Notes under the pieces: generated by a model
Told to the model about the DNA's origin: nothing
The model's database searches: none
Seen by the model: the letters and a program-made list of their open reading frames with translations, nothing else
Made by a program: the position numbers and the translations under genes
Origin: Mytilinidion resinicola
Taxonomy: Eukaryota; Ascomycota; Dothideomycetes; Mytilinidiales; Mytilinidiaceae
Assembly (NCBI RefSeq): GCF_010093595.1
Contig: NW_022985442.1
Coordinates: 1,305,456 to 1,369,455, forward strand
Direction: 5' to 3'
Length of the DNA stretch: 64,000 nucleotides
Shown: positions 9,280 to 21,567 of the stretch, piece by piece
How positions within the stretch are numbered: the stretch's first letter is position 1
Layout: each line of letters opens with the position of its first letter

Positions 9280-10934
9280 ATGGCCGACATAATACACGAG
9301 AAGAACACTATCACACACCACGAAGAGGTGGACAACCCATCCGAACATCTCGACAATGAGGGTGGCATCTCGGCTTTGAAGACGAAGAGGCAACTCTTCC
9401 CAAGGGTTACTTCAGGAATAGATACTTCATCGGCTCATGGCTTGCTATCGGTCTATCCTTTCAGCATCAGAGGCTCCGGTATGGGGCCGGCAATCTCCTT
9501 TGCTTTCGTCCTAAGTATCCCCGCGTCTCGTGGTGCGGTATCTACTAGTTCCTTCTCGCACTAAACGTCCTGACAACAGCCTGCTGGGCCTTGCTCTACT
9601 CTCCTCCGAATTTCGGCCAGAAACACAAGGGCGAGAAGGCTAGCAAACTCGACTAGATCAAGCATTTTGACTACCTCGGTGCGTCTGCCTTATCCGCTCG
9701 GTGTTTTAGGATGAGGTTTGCTCACCAATTTAGGTACTTTCTTCTTCGCGGTGTTCTTCGTCGTCTTCATCATGGACATGTGATGAGGAGGTGTAATGCA
9801 TCCTTGGAAGAGTGCCGCAGTCATTAGTGCAATCACTCTCGGATTCTTAGGCCTGATCGCGTTTGTGCTCTTGGAAATATACGCTCCTCTCCGCGAACCG
9901 TTCATTCCTATGTATCTCTTCGCCAACTTCCAGTCGACTGCTTCGGTCATCCTTCTAGGCCTTGGTGCTGGAGTATACTGTGCTTTCTCTATCGTCTGGC
10001 CGGTCCAGGTTGCTATGCTTTACGGCAATTCAGATGATTCTATGTACGCCGGGTATCTTTCATGCTTGGTTGGATGAGCTTTATCACTGAATAAATCTCT
10101 GCGGGCCTCCTTGCGAAAGCCATCGGTCATCAGAAGTGGCAGATTCGATTCGTCTTCCTGATCGGAGGTGCATTCCTTAGATGTAACTGCTTTCAGTCTC
10201 TTTCTTCATCGCCCAACCAACTCGTCGTAGGTGTTGCTGTCACCCGACCTGACAACAAGAACAATATAATCGCCCGTGTCTGTCTCGGCTGTGTCTTCTT
10301 CATCGGCTGGAACGAATCCCTCTGTCTCGCAAACTCCACTATCTTGGTCCACAACCAGAAGGACGTTGGTGTAGCCGGAGGTACCGGAGGTACCGTAGGC
10401 ACTGTTCGAGCAGGTCTCTGCGCCGTTCTCATAGCCATCTACGTGACTGTTTTCACTAATCGTCTCACCACCACCGTATCGAAAGAGGTTCCACCTGCTT
10501 TGATTGCTGCAGGGCTACCAGCCACTTCAATCGCGGACTTCTTGACAGCCTTTACGACTGGTGCGACGGATCTCCTGATGATAGTTCCTGGCGACACTGC
10601 GAGTGTGATTGCTGCTGGATCGGCAAGCTATAAGCAGGCCAATGCGGATGCGTACCGTACTGTATACTTGACCACGATTGCCTTCTCAAGTACTGCTGTA
10701 AGTCTAAGTCATCGAATCAAGCTTCCTCAACGGTTATTAATCAGAGAACAGGTCATCTTAACATACTGGGCGCCTGACACTGAGAAGTACTTGAATAGCG
10801 GAGTGGCTGCTACGCTACATAGGCAGGATGCTAATGCGAATGAGAAGGTGAGGCAAGTTTTAATATTTGTGCGTGTCCAGTATGTCGTCACAGATTTGTA
10901 CAAAACTTGTTTAGTACTGCTTGAAGTGTCTTGA
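9280..10934 (+). pseudogene. TRI12-type MFS efflux transporter, degraded
   Basis: Begins with ATG at 9280 (MADIIHEKNTITHHEEV), a typical soluble N-terminus for trichothecene-efflux-pump-like MFS proteins. Recognisable family segments follow in order but in changing frames: LPKGYFRNRYFIGSWLAIG, MGPAISFAFVLS, WALLYSPPNFGQKHKGEK, IKHFDYLG, MHPWKSAAVISAITLGFLG, EIYAPLREPFIPMYLFANF, VILLGLGAGVYCAFSIVWP, SMYAGYLSCLVG, LLAKAIGHQKWQIRF, and the C-terminal IAAGLPATSIADFLTAF and YLTTIAFSSTAV. I count at least three frameshifts plus in-frame stops at TAG 9654-9656, TGATGA 9781-9786 and a TAA just after FITE near 10090. Several stops sit where the family has Q or W, so they fit CAG/CAA to TAG/TAA and TGG to TGA changes. 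It has at least one intron and possibly one near 10699-10751. Not functional. Confidence 0.85.
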
Positions 10935-11968
10935 TCTGTTTGCAGAGCTTAGTTGCAAAGAGTACCGTGGATGAAGGGAAGATATTGCTGGCTGGCTAGA
11001 GAGAGGCCCAATGGGCGAAAGAGAGATATGAAAATGCTTAGACCTGCAGGGCCAGATACACAAATACCGCTGGATGATAACTTCTCCGCTATTACGTTCG
11101 TGGGGGAAATTACGCTGCTAGCGCTAGAATACTAGTATCTAATCTATAAGCTTTTATAATGTTAAAACATCTATTTTTATAATCCCTATTAAATCTTAGA
11201 CAGGGCGTCCTTTTCCCTCTAAAAGTATCTATATATGGCAGGCCTGGCCACTATAGTCTCCCTACTCACCGCTTATGTCTTAGAGAATTAGGGGTCTGCA
11301 ATCCTTAATAAGGCTTGCTTTAGCTTCATGTTCTTTGTTATTGGGAGGACGGTCCTGATAAATGGGCTTCCCCTTCGTGAAAGGCGCGTAGATTATCCTG
11401 ACAGCTACGAAGGTGACTGCATTAGCTGCTTCTTTACTGATGCTCTCTCGAGTTCCATGAGGCTGGAGGATCTTGGATTACGAGGTATCGGCCAAGTGGC
11501 GCGGCAACTTTAGCAGTTCATCAGATTATGAGTTTGTAAACAACTACCACATATTTAAAAAGTGTTTCAAGAAATTATAAGCAGTATCATGAGACTGTGC
11601 ACAGATCAATAGTGGGGGTGCGACAAGCTATAAATATGGCATTAGTTTTACTGGTGGAAGGTGTACTCTGAGAGATGAAGGATTTCACTTCGCAGTCCTA
11701 CACGGATGTAATCTTATGAATGTGACCCTACGACCTCACTTTGATTTCTTAAAGCATTTCCTATCGAAACTACACACTTTCCTACCTTTGTACGGCCCAC
11801 CAATGACAACCTAGCTATGATAATCCACTGTATCACGTGATCCATCCTCGCCCGATCCATCCCGGCTCTCTCTCACGAACCTCGAGAATCTCTCCCACGC
11901 CAACCTCTCCAGCAATTGCCCACCCACCACCCACCACACCATCCGCCCACCCATCCCAACCCCTCACA
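10935..11968. other. AT-rich intergenic stretch, possibly a RIP-affected relic
   Basis: From about 11131 to 11340 the sequence is dominated by TA, TTA and AAT steps (ctatttttataatccctattaaat type), unlike its surroundings. That would fit a RIP-mutated repeat, but no transposon protein can be read. 11820-11968 becomes C-rich and is the leader of the QCR6 gene. A 61-codon frame at 11328 is not convincing. Confidence 0.4.
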
Positions 11969-12683
11969 ATGGGCTTCACCGACCTGCTCAGCGACATGTG
12001 GGACGCGCTGTCGACGCACCCGGACGCGGACGCCGAGGCGCCCACTTCAGGCGGCGCCTCGACGAACTCGCCGGTCTCGGGCACGGACGAGGAGAGTGCG
12101 GACGAGAAGGAAGTCAACAAGTCTGATGCGACGGACGGCGGGGACGGCGAGCAGGGACACAAGCCGAGTGGGGACGATGAGCCCGAGGAGGAAGAGGAGG
12201 AGGAAACGGTGGATCCGAAGGAGAAGCTTGAGGAGGGTGAGTACATTCTTTGTTTTCGACGTCCTGAGGTTGTGCGAGAGGTGGGGAATTGAGGTTGGAG
12301 CTCTGGGAGGCCAATTGGACGTCCGGAGGGGTTTTTGGGATGTGAGCAGCCGACGATGGGATGGCGTTGCGATACTGTTTTCATCTCTATTCGATGAGTT
12401 GAAGGCTGACATGATTTAATTTCTACCAGAGTGCACTGAGAGCAAGCAATGCTCGGCTCCCAAGCACCACTACGACGAGTGCGTCGAGCGCGTCACGGGC
12501 CAGATCGAGAACGACGGCAAGGCGAAGGAGGACTGCGTTGAAGAATGTAAGCTCAGCTCCCAGAACCCCATCACAATCAAAACCGCATCCATCAATTGAA
12601 ATCGCTAACAATCCCTAGTCTTCCACCTCGCCCACTGCGCCTCCGCCTGCGCCGCCCCCAAGCTCTGGGCACAGCTCAAGTAA
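11969..12683 (+). CDS. QCR6: Cytochrome b-c1 complex subunit 6 (hinge protein)
   Basis: Three exons: 11969-12236, 12430-12546 and 12619-12683, giving 149 aa. The middle of the protein is a long acidic run (EEEEEEETVDPKEKLEE). The C-terminal part holds the conserved cysteine pattern of the hinge subunit: ECTESKQCSAPKHHYDEC, CVEEFFHLAHCASAC and the end APKLWAQLK. Known role: acidic intermembrane-space subunit of ubiquinol-cytochrome c reductase (complex III), assisting cytochrome c docking. The cysteines form disulfides in the mitochondrial intermembrane space. Intron phases agree at both junctions (GAGG|GTGAGT with CCAG|AG; GAAT|GTAAGC with CTAG|TC). The first intron, 193 nt, is unusually long for this window. 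It converges with the RTF1 gene. Confidence 0.93.
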
Positions 12684-13450
12684 AGCCCTTCTTTCCACCG
12701 TCCGCCTCCCATCTTGGCTCCTTTTACCATTGGAACACTAAGTTGCGAGCTGAGAAAACGCTGCATGGCTTTCCGGCGCTGTAGACGAGGTCGGACGAAC
12801 GGAGGATAAAAAAACTCAAACACGATTGTACATACCAAAGACCTTGTGTGTTCTCTCCCCTGCCGCGTCTGTACTATCTGGTTAGCTGCTCTTTTTGCTG
12901 CGCTGTGCATGATGTGGGGTGAAATAGCGCGTTGTAGTGTATCTGTTCCTATATGCGTAGAATCAAGATGGATGTAGATTTTTAACACTCTCAGAATACG
13001 CGCTAACTTGCAATGTGACTACTGCTAATCATGGTAAGTTGAGGAGAGGCGTATCTATAACAGCCGCTATTCGAAAAAGCGATATGAAAATCAAGGTGCA
13101 GTACAGTCAAAAGTCCAAAGTCATAAGTTTGAATGTCTTCGTAATATTCAATAGCAAGCTAAGCTACGCTGGTAGTATACTCCAAGTCAACAGAGTCTTT
13201 CTCGATATGCCGAGAGGAATCAAGTCATCATTGCATCAACATGCAGAAATCGACATCGCCTTCTCGAAACGGGCCCGCCCAAACATAATCAAGAGTGTCG
13301 CCGCCTAGAAAGATCGACTATGCCTTTTGCCGGGCCAGAAAATGCAAAACAGCCAAAACACCTATACCAGATGCCACCTTTCATTCGCCGTAAGCAAGTC
13401 TCATGAGGGAAGAAGGCAGCTCTTTCGATCTCTTCGCAGTGTCATCAGGT
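12684..13450. other. Convergent intergenic region, QCR6 and RTF1
   Basis: 767 bp between two 3-prime ends. A 97-codon frame at 13015-13308 has no recognisable feature and is not called. The region presumably contains both terminators. Confidence 0.45.
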
Positions 13451-15117
13451 TCAGATATCGATCTCGATGCCAATATCTAGGCTGGCGATGATGTCATCGT
13501 CCATAGTGCGCTTCTTGAAGGTTGGAATGCCCTTCCTCTCTTTCTTGGCTGGGGTGCTCGTGCCAGACGGCTTGGCCAAGGTAGCAGGGGTGCCCGAGCG
13601 GCTGCGGTCGCTAGCTTCGAAGAGGTCGTCGAGGTTGGACTTCGGTGGCTGGAGGAGCTTGGCCTTCTCAGCTTCTTCTTTCGCCTCCCTCTCCTTCTGC
13701 CTCTTGAGAGCACGCTCGCGCTGTTCGCGCTCGCGTTGGCGACGTTCTGCGATGAGAGCCTTGCGGATGGATTCGGAGTTGGCGATGCGGTTGGCCTTGT
13801 TGAGGTCTGCAATGCGCTGCGCGGCGAGTTCGGACTGCGAGGGAGGGGCGACCTTGATGCTGGCTTGCTCGAGGTGCATGAATTTCTGCTTCCGCGCAAT
13901 CATGGCGTTGACCTCCTCCTCGTTCCAGTGATGGTCCACGAGAGCCTTGATGCTGTGAACCTTTTGCTCGAGGAATGTTCGAGTTGGTGCCTTAAGGTTG
14001 TTCTCCGCCAGGTGCTTCTTGTACGTCTCAAGCTCTGATTCCGTGAACTTCTGGTTAGAGAGGTATTGGAACTGCCACTCTTTCTTGCCGATGCCATGTT
14101 GCACCACGACATACAGGTCGGTCCAAGCCTTAATTTCTCCTTTGCCCTCGAAGCCGTATGGCTTGCCCGTGGTGAATCCTAATCCAAACGTCAGTCAACG
14201 ATTGCAGTCGGTGTCGCAGTCTCCTTACCTTTTATCTGGGCCATCTTGTAGAGAGTCCTGCCGGTCGCTGGGTCCTGGCCGGAGCCAACACGGCAGAAGG
14301 CGCCAATCATAGTCTCCTCGAAGCCTGGGTAGAAGCAAACCACATGGAACAAGCCACGACCGACACGAGCCATGTCGTAGTGGTTCAGGTTGGGGGGAAC
14401 TTCCTCGCGGGTGGCCTGCGCAGCCTTGGCACCCGAGTCCCATTCCACCTCGCTCTCGCCCTCTGCATCGATGTCGGATGCTCGATTGGAACCTGAGGAC
14501 TCTCGTCGACCATGATTGCGGCGGTCATTCTGTCGTTCGCGCAACTGGCCACGCTGCTCGCGTTGCCGCTTGTACGCTTCGAGATGCTGGCTGCTTTTGA
14601 CCTTTGGTCGACTGGCCTTGCGTTGATTCTCATCCAGCTCGGCGGAGCTCGCCTTGCGCTTCCTCTTATCATCAAGACCTTGGGTATTGTGCTCGATTTG
14701 CTTGGCACGACGTGCGAGTTGGGCGCTGAAGTTCTTCTGTTGTTTCTGCTCCTCACGGTCGGCTAGGATCTCCTCGCGCTTAACCTGGGGAAGGGCCATG
14801 ATGTCGGCCTTGTCCCGCTCATTGCGGAAGACACCCTCCAGAGGAAACATGACTGCGGTATCGGTGGCATCCGGGCTGTCACGGCTCGAGTCGGACTCGT
14901 CCATGGCTCCAGAGCCAAGGGAGTTGGCTGGGGAGGCGGCATCGGAGCTGAGAAGTGTCAGCAACAGATCCCAGGGAATGTCGCACCGGAGGCAAGGAAG
15001 CAGAGATGGAGTAATGATGTTCATTCGGGGAAAGACTTACGCCTCTCCTTCTTCGGCTTCGTCCTCATCTCCTGCGAGCGCGAGCAACGCATCATCAAGG
15101 AAATCGTCGTCGGACAT
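13451..15117 (-). CDS. RTF1: RTF1, Paf1-complex Plus3-domain protein
   Basis: Minus-strand gene with three exons, 15117-15041, 14947-14229 and 14178-13451, coding 507 aa. The short first exon gives the acidic start MSDDDFLDDALLALAGDEDE typical of Rtf1. The basic region KRKASSAELDENQRK and the charged QREQRGQLRERQNDRRN follow. The Plus3 domain spans the exon 2/3 junction (MARVGRGLFHVVCFYPGFEE, GAFCRVGSG, TLYKMAQIKG, FTTGKPYGFEGKGEIKAW). A long C-terminal coiled coil (ERRQREREQRERALKRQKE) and a Ser/Thr-rich tail end the protein. Known role: Paf1 complex component that couples RNA polymerase II elongation to H2B ubiquitination and H3K4 methylation, in the nucleus. Introns are 93 and 50 nt with matching phases. 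It lies head to head with an SDR gene 700 bp away. Confidence 0.93.
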
Positions 15118-15816
15118 CGTGATTTTGGGTCGGTAGTGATGGTTGGAGTAGGTACAGTGGTATAGCGCGAGACTTGTGGTAAGAAGAAGGACCGAAGGAA
15201 AGGTTGTGAAGGCGGAAAAGAGTGGTGTGAGAGTGTGAGAGAGCAGAAGTGAAATGGAAGAGGGAGGTCAACCTCTAGAACCCGAGGCGCTTGGACCACA
15301 AAGCTAAAGCGCGCGCCCGTTTTTTGGCCGCCGCGCCTCAGATTGTCACTTAAGCCACCTTTTTAATCGACACCAGCACACTTCACTTCTACAGTGACGT
15401 CGATGGGCTTGATCTGCTCACGTGTTTCCAATATGAATCCCGAGGAGGATATCGAGTATACATACTCATACCGGCTCTTCGGGCCGAATGATTCTCCGGT
15501 GCTCACGTGATGCGCCTTCCTATTTACGATTTAGTGTGAATGAAGAGTCCTGCAGCCGCAGTTCAACTCTGCATATTTTCTGCAATCTCAGCGAACGAGC
15601 CTTCGTCTAAGGCAGAGGCAGCTCACTGACCCAAACGTTTACGTTCCAGCGGTTACGTCCGGAGGAGGCGACCAATTGTACTTGAACGACTTCATCACGC
15701 TGGCTAGCCATAGCTAATCCATGCAACGCGTTCACATAACCCTTTCGAGCGTATCAAAGTCCCGCAATTAGAAGAGAGCTCCTTTCGAAATTTCACTATA
15801 CATCGAAAGGTCCAAA
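15118..15816. other. Divergent promoter region, RTF1 and SDR
   Basis: 699 bp between two divergent starts. It contains several CACGTG/TCACGTGA-type palindromes (near 15419-15424 and 15504-15510), which may bind bHLH factors, and a CT-rich leader for RTF1. No gene seen. Confidence 0.45.
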
Positions 15817-16964
15817 ATGGCAGCAGTAAGCAACGACAAAAGACCGGTGGACATTCACCAATCACCACCCCTCGATCTCTCAATCCCATACAACCCGGCT
15901 TGGGTCAAAGGCAGGACGATCCTCGTAACTGGAGGGGCCGGTGGCTTTGGTGCTGCCTTTGTACGCAAGTGGGCAGGGCATGGAGCCACCGTCATATTCG
16001 GGGATATCAACACCGAGCAGGGCGATCAGGTAGCTCGAGACATACAAAAAGAGACAGGAAACAAGAACGTTCATTTTGTTCACTGCGACGTCACGGACTG
16101 GCAATCCCAGGTCAACCTTTTCAAGGAAGCAGTGAAGCTGAGTCCTCATGGCGGCATCGATACGGTGGTTGCAAACGCGGGAATCGCAAAGGGTGAAGAC
16201 ACCTCAAAGCTGTGATGGTGGACGATATGCTAACTTCTACAGCCGACATTCTCCAGTTTCCATGCGACTTGAGCGTCGCTGAGCCAAAGCAACCTAAGTG
16301 GCAGATGCTTGACGTTAATCTTACTGGTGTGATGTACACTTCGCATCTTGCGATGTTCTATCTGCCTCGCAACCCGGGATCTAAAAATTGCACCCCAGAC
16401 TCAGATCCTGCAACGGCCCCTCGTGATCGCCATCTCCTCTTCCTCGGCTCTGTAGCTTCACTTGCAGGCGTGCCTCTCTCGCCGCAGTATGCAGCCTCGA
16501 AGCACGCCGTACTGGGCCTCTTCCGTTCGCTACGCGGGACGTCCTTTGCACAAGGCATCCGCGTCAACATCGTATGTCCATACTACATCGACACGCCAAT
16601 GATGCCTGCCTTCTTGCGCATCGCCATCGCGGGTGGTGGGCTTGGAAAGGTCGAGGACGTCGTCGATGCGGCGACTAGGTTCACAGCGGACTCGCGTATC
16701 TTGGGCCGCGGTGTGGTTGTGGGCCCCAAGATAAAGTTGAAGCCAGACGACAACGGAGAGTTGAAATATCTCGGCGAGGATGCTGACATACAGCCATCGG
16801 CGGTATGGGAAGTATATGCGGATGACTTCCAGTACACTGATGCGTCTGTCAGAGCGATTGTCAACTCTCTCAATGCAATCCAAAAGGCCCAGGGATGGAT
16901 AGGATGGGCTAAGGACTGCTTGGCTGCGCTGGCGTATGGAGTCGGTCTTGGGGGAAAGAAGTAG
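15817..16964 (+). CDS. Short-chain dehydrogenase (15-PGDH-like)
   Basis: Two exons, 15817-16192 and 16243-16964, 365 aa. The intron (50 nt) has donor GTGAAG, branch-like GCTAAC and acceptor TACAG. It joins AKG to ADILQFP in frame, replacing a TGA seen if the intron is read through. Motifs: TGGAGGFG at residues 38-45 (NAD binding), D at the end of the second strand (GDINTEQG), VANAGIA, then LGSVASLAG and YAASKHAVLG with catalytic Ser, Tyr and Lys, and CPYYIDTPM. The protein is longer than a minimal SDR because of a C-terminal extension of about 90 residues with a hydrophobic end. NAD preference (Asp after the second beta strand) is inference. The physiological substrate cannot be told. Confidence 0.88.
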
Positions 16965-17718
16965 GCCATCCACACTATATGTTTGCATCAGACACGGCCG
17001 TTTGAAGGGATGATGATTTTTTCAACGATGTTTAAAAAAGGTCTAACATTTGGTGTTTGGCCTTATCGTTAACCAGGCCTAAGCCTCAGCGAATCAAAAG
17101 CTCGTTTAATAGATCTTGCAATGTCCTTGTAATTTCTTGCCTGTGGGACTTTGAGCATGCTATCCTCATTACTGAAAGTCTGTTTGATCTCTTCATGATA
17201 CTCTAGATCTATGTCATATGCAGGCCTCGGGATGCATGGGGACGAATGAAGCAACTGGTGGCGTTCAGGCACCACGAGGGCGCGACGTCACACAGCAGGG
17301 ATCGGGTGGTGGGCCGAGAGCAACACCACCCCCGATCGCACCCTGCTCTTGCCGCCTAATCGTGAAGCCGTCTCTACGCCTGCCTTGAAAGCAGCAAGGG
17401 GCAGAACAAGGAAGTGCAGGCAAGGGCCCCGTGATCGGCGCGCTGGCACGCTGGCACGCGACGGACCACTCCACTCTTCCGCCATCTCCCGCGTTTAGTA
17501 CCGCAATTCACACTTTGCCATGCCCCGGTGACGATCCAATTTTGCATGCCTCGGTGGTCCTGCGGCGGACCTCTGCGGCTGCTCTAATCTATCGTCATCG
17601 TCCCAGTCGTTCGATATCTCGTGCAAAAAGTCGTCCAGCGCCACTCGAAAGCTGCGTTTGGCCTTCAACGCGACGTTTTGGCTTCACTGCGTACGCCTAG
17701 CCTTCAGGCTTCAAAAGA
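16965..17718. other. Intergenic region before the sterol glucosyltransferase
   Basis: 754 bp with no supportable gene. The last 200 bp look like the leader of the downstream glycosyltransferase. Several short overlapping frames on both strands around 17265-17490 reflect GC-rich sequence only. Confidence 0.45.
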
Positions 17719-20700
17719 ATGACAATGCCAGGCTTTTTGGACGAGCAACACAACCCAGCCATCATCCCCACCGCTATTCCGCTTAATACCGAGTTCCCCT
17801 ACCCACAAACGAGCTCCTCTGCTTCCTCTGTCGACCGATCAGCCCAACATGATTCCCGGCAGAAGACCGCTGGTGGAAGTGTACCGAACGGCGGAACACC
17901 AGAACCTGCGCTGACAGAGCTCAACCGTACTCGAACAGAACCAACTGGCCAGCTAAGACCACAAATGACGGCGAAATCCCAGACCGAGCGGCCTAAGGTC
18001 CAAACGAACGACTCCCTGTTCTTTCGAACGCGAAGCGCGACTGCAGCGAAGCACAACAGAAACCGTGGATCTCTCACGTATGCCTTTGATCCATATAGCT
18101 CCGACTCCAGTTCGTCCTCGTCGTCCGATGAGGAGGAACCCGAATCAAACGCTACACCCGAGCACGGCCGACGCACAAGCTCACCTAAAAAGAAAGGCAG
18201 ACGCGTTTCGAGCTCGGCGCCCTTCTCGCGCTTTCAGGTCGGCAATGAGCACTTCAAGACGAAAGGGAGGGTATCGAAGCGGGATGGGCGACTGAAGATC
18301 TCGTTGAGCGAGACCGCGAATACCGGATACTTGGCCAAGGCCCTTGGAGCTGGGGTCCGCACCGGAATGAACGCTGTGAGCGCGAAACCACGGAATAAGT
18401 GCGCCATGTTCTCGCATGATGGTGTCGAACCAGAACCCGAGATCCCTTCTGACGAAGATGATATGGAGCTACATCCCGAAACTAGGGTTAGGCTCAATAT
18501 CGTGGTTATAGTCATTGGGTCGAGAGGCGATATTCAGCCGTTCCTCAAGATTGGCAAGGTCTTGAAAGAGGAGTATGGACATAGGGTGAGAATCGCCACT
18601 CACCCTGCGTTCAAGAAGTTCGTAGAGCAAGACTCGGGCCTTGAGTTTTTCTCAGTGGGAGGGAACCCATCTGAGCTCATGGCTTTCATGGTCAAAAATC
18701 CAGGACTGATACCGTCCATAGGCACAGTGAAGGCTGGTGAAATTGGAAGGAGGAGAACGGATATGTATAATATGTTTCAGGGCATGTGGCGTGCCTGCAT
18801 CAACTCTACAGACGACGAAACAGACGAGGAAAATATGAAAATGAGTAAGTCATATTCAGCGTAATCTCGGAGAAAGGGAAGTTCATCGCTAATTCTATGG
18901 TTTAGTGGGAGACAAGAATCCGTTCATTGCAGATGCTATTATCGCGAATCCTCCAAGTTTCGCACCTCCTCATATTGCCGAGCGTTTAGGTATACCATTG
19001 CACATGATGTTCACGTATGTGCACCACTCAAGCGAGAGAATTTGAACTAATCGCTTCCCAGTTTTCCATACACCCCGACTGTTCATTTCCCTCATCCTTT
19101 AGCGAACATCAAAGCGAGTAACCTCGATGCTAATTATACCAATTTTATGAGCTATCCGTTAGTCGAGATGATGATCTGGCAGGGACTCGGCGACTTGATA
19201 AATAAATTTCGGACGACGACGCTTGGTTTGGAGCAAGTATCGACAATCTGGGCCCCAGGCCAACTGTACAGATTGAGGGTGCCATACACATACATGGTTA
19301 GTTGATCTAGCTTGGAAGACTTACTGGTGCATTGCTTACTTTTCCTAGTGGTCACCGAGCCTTGTTTCCAAACCCAGTGACTGGGGTCCAGAAATTGACA
19401 TCGCCGGCTTCGTATTCTTGGAGCTGGCATCGTCTTTCAACCCCCCCGAAGCTCTTACAAAGTTTCTGGAAGCGGGACCACCTCCAGTATACATTGGATT
19501 CGGCAGCATTGTTGTCGACGATCCAGAAAGGTTCACAAAGCTCATCTTCCAAGCCGTCGAGATGGCCGGCGTGCGTGCCATTGTCAGCAAAGGTTGGGGT
19601 GGCTTAGGCGACGAAAAACACACACCAGACAACATTTTCATGCTAGAGAACACACCACACGACTGGCTCTTCCCAAGAGTCAGCGCAGTCGTCCATCACG
19701 GCGGCGCAGGAACTACTGCTATTGGGCTGAAGTGCGGAAAGCCAACGATGATTGTCCCCTTCTTCGGGGATCAACCGTTCTGGGGAGCTATGGTCGCCAA
19801 AGCACGGGCAGGAGCCCACGAATGCATTCCCTACAAGAGTCTCACCGTCGAGCGCCTCGCTGAGGGCATCAAGCAATGTTTGACCGACGAAGCACGCGCT
19901 AATGCCCAAAAGATAGCGGAGAATATTGCGAAGGAAGGCGATGGTGCTCGCAATGCCGTCAAGTCATTCCATCACAGTCTCCCGCTCAAGGGCGAGCATA
20001 CTATGCGCTGTGACCTGTTGCGAAATCGTGTTGCGGTGTGGCAAACCAAGACCTCAGAAACGAAGCTCAGTGCGCTAGCCGCAGAGATCTTGGTTGCGAA
20101 GAAGAAGCTCAAATGGTCGGACATGAGATTGCTCAGGCATTACGAGTGGAATGATTTTGGAGGTCCTGGTGAACCACTGACTGGAACTGGCAGCGCGATT
20201 CTGGGAAGCATCACAAGTGCTGCGAAAGGCGTGGGTGGAATTCCAATAAAAATGGCGAGCAGCGTGAGAAAACGCAAAGACCACGAGATCAGGAAAGGTA
20301 AAGCTAAGAAAAGAGCGAAGGATACTTGGGCGGTAGACGAGGCTGTCGTTGATGGGACTACTAAACATAAGAAGGTACCGAACGGCAGGCCATCTGGCCC
20401 GGAGAGAGGGAATACTACGCTTTCGAAGCTGTCTGCTGACCCTGAGGAGCCTTTAGTGCTAGAACTAGCACAGGAGGCCGGGCACGGGTTTCAGCAGACT
20501 GGGGAAGCATTGGCTACAGGTAAGATCACCCAGTCCTCTTCCATATCCTTTCCACCACGACCACCATTTATCTCCATGTGTTGTGTTCTGCCTGAAAGAT
20601 CTCATCTAATGGTTCGATTGTAGCACCGATGGAGCTAGTACTAGCCGTCGCCCAAGGCTTCCACAATGCTCCCCGCCTTTACGGCGATCCAACTGTGCGT

Positions 20701-21567
20701 CGTCCTCCCCGTATCTCAGGTTTTCACTCTGGCCTCCGCGCTGGTCGCGACGAATTTCTCTTTGGTATCTACGATGGCGTTACCGGTCTCTGGATGCAAC
20801 CATACAATGGCGCAAAGCACAACGGCGTCCTGGGCTTCTGTTCGGGTATCGGTTATGGTATAGGCGGTTTCGTGCTTAAGGACATTTCAGCAATAATAGG
20901 ACCCTTCGCCTATACATTTAAGGGAATAGAAAAAGAGCTTAAGAAGGGGAGCCAGCCGACTGCTTTCATAAGGCGTGCTCGGATCATTCAAGGACAGAAG
21001 GATTTCAAGGCATTGGCGGCGGTTGATCTAACACACGATAACGAGTTTGATCGGAAGAAGGTGGATGAGATGGTCGCTCGCAGGAAGGAGATTGAGAAGG
21101 ATGTCCTTTCGAAGTGGAAGGTCGTAAAGAAGGAGGTGGAACGAGAGAGGATCAGGTCGCATAGTACTGTGCGCGGCAGACTCGGGCTCGCGCCGAGCGA
21201 GAGGAAAGGCGGGAAACACGTCCCGAGAAAAGACGAAGTCAGGAATAGCTTGAAAGTCCAAAATTCGACCTTAAAGAGGAGCAGGGAGGTTGAGAGGGAG
21301 AAAGTCGACAACGCACTGGCTCCTGCTGCGTCTGAAGCCATGCCTGACCCGAGTGAGCTGAAAGCCGAAGCAAAGGACTCTGGGGTTGGGTTGAGGAAAC
21401 CGATTTCGAGCACAGATGCGCTGCGGCAACCGGAAGACGCGGACACAAACTCGGCAGATGTGAGCGCAAAGAAGGACGAAAAAAGTGACACAGGAGGAAG
21501 AAGCATGAGGCCAAGCGGGGATAGAGAGAGGGCTGTCAGTGATACCATGGATTGGGCTAAGGCATAA
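17719..21567 (+). CDS. UDP-glucose:sterol glucosyltransferase-like protein
   Basis: Five exons: 17719-18844, 18906-19014, 19062-19296, 19349-20519 and 20624-21567, coding 1194 aa. All four introns (61, 47, 52 and 104 nt) have GT-AG ends and consistent phases. The N-terminal 250 residues are disordered and Ser-rich. The glycosyltransferase begins near residue 256 with [19 protein letters not shown], typical of the GT28/GT1 sterol glucosyltransferases. The nucleotide-sugar site lies at about residue 606 ([17 protein letters not shown], then [10 protein letters not shown]). The C-terminal third includes a conserved [19 protein letters not shown] segment and ends in a long charged, low-complexity tail. 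No PH or GRAM domain is seen, so it resembles the shorter fungal paralogues rather than ATG26. Acceptor identity (ergosterol or another lipid) is inferred from family. Confidence 0.9.
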
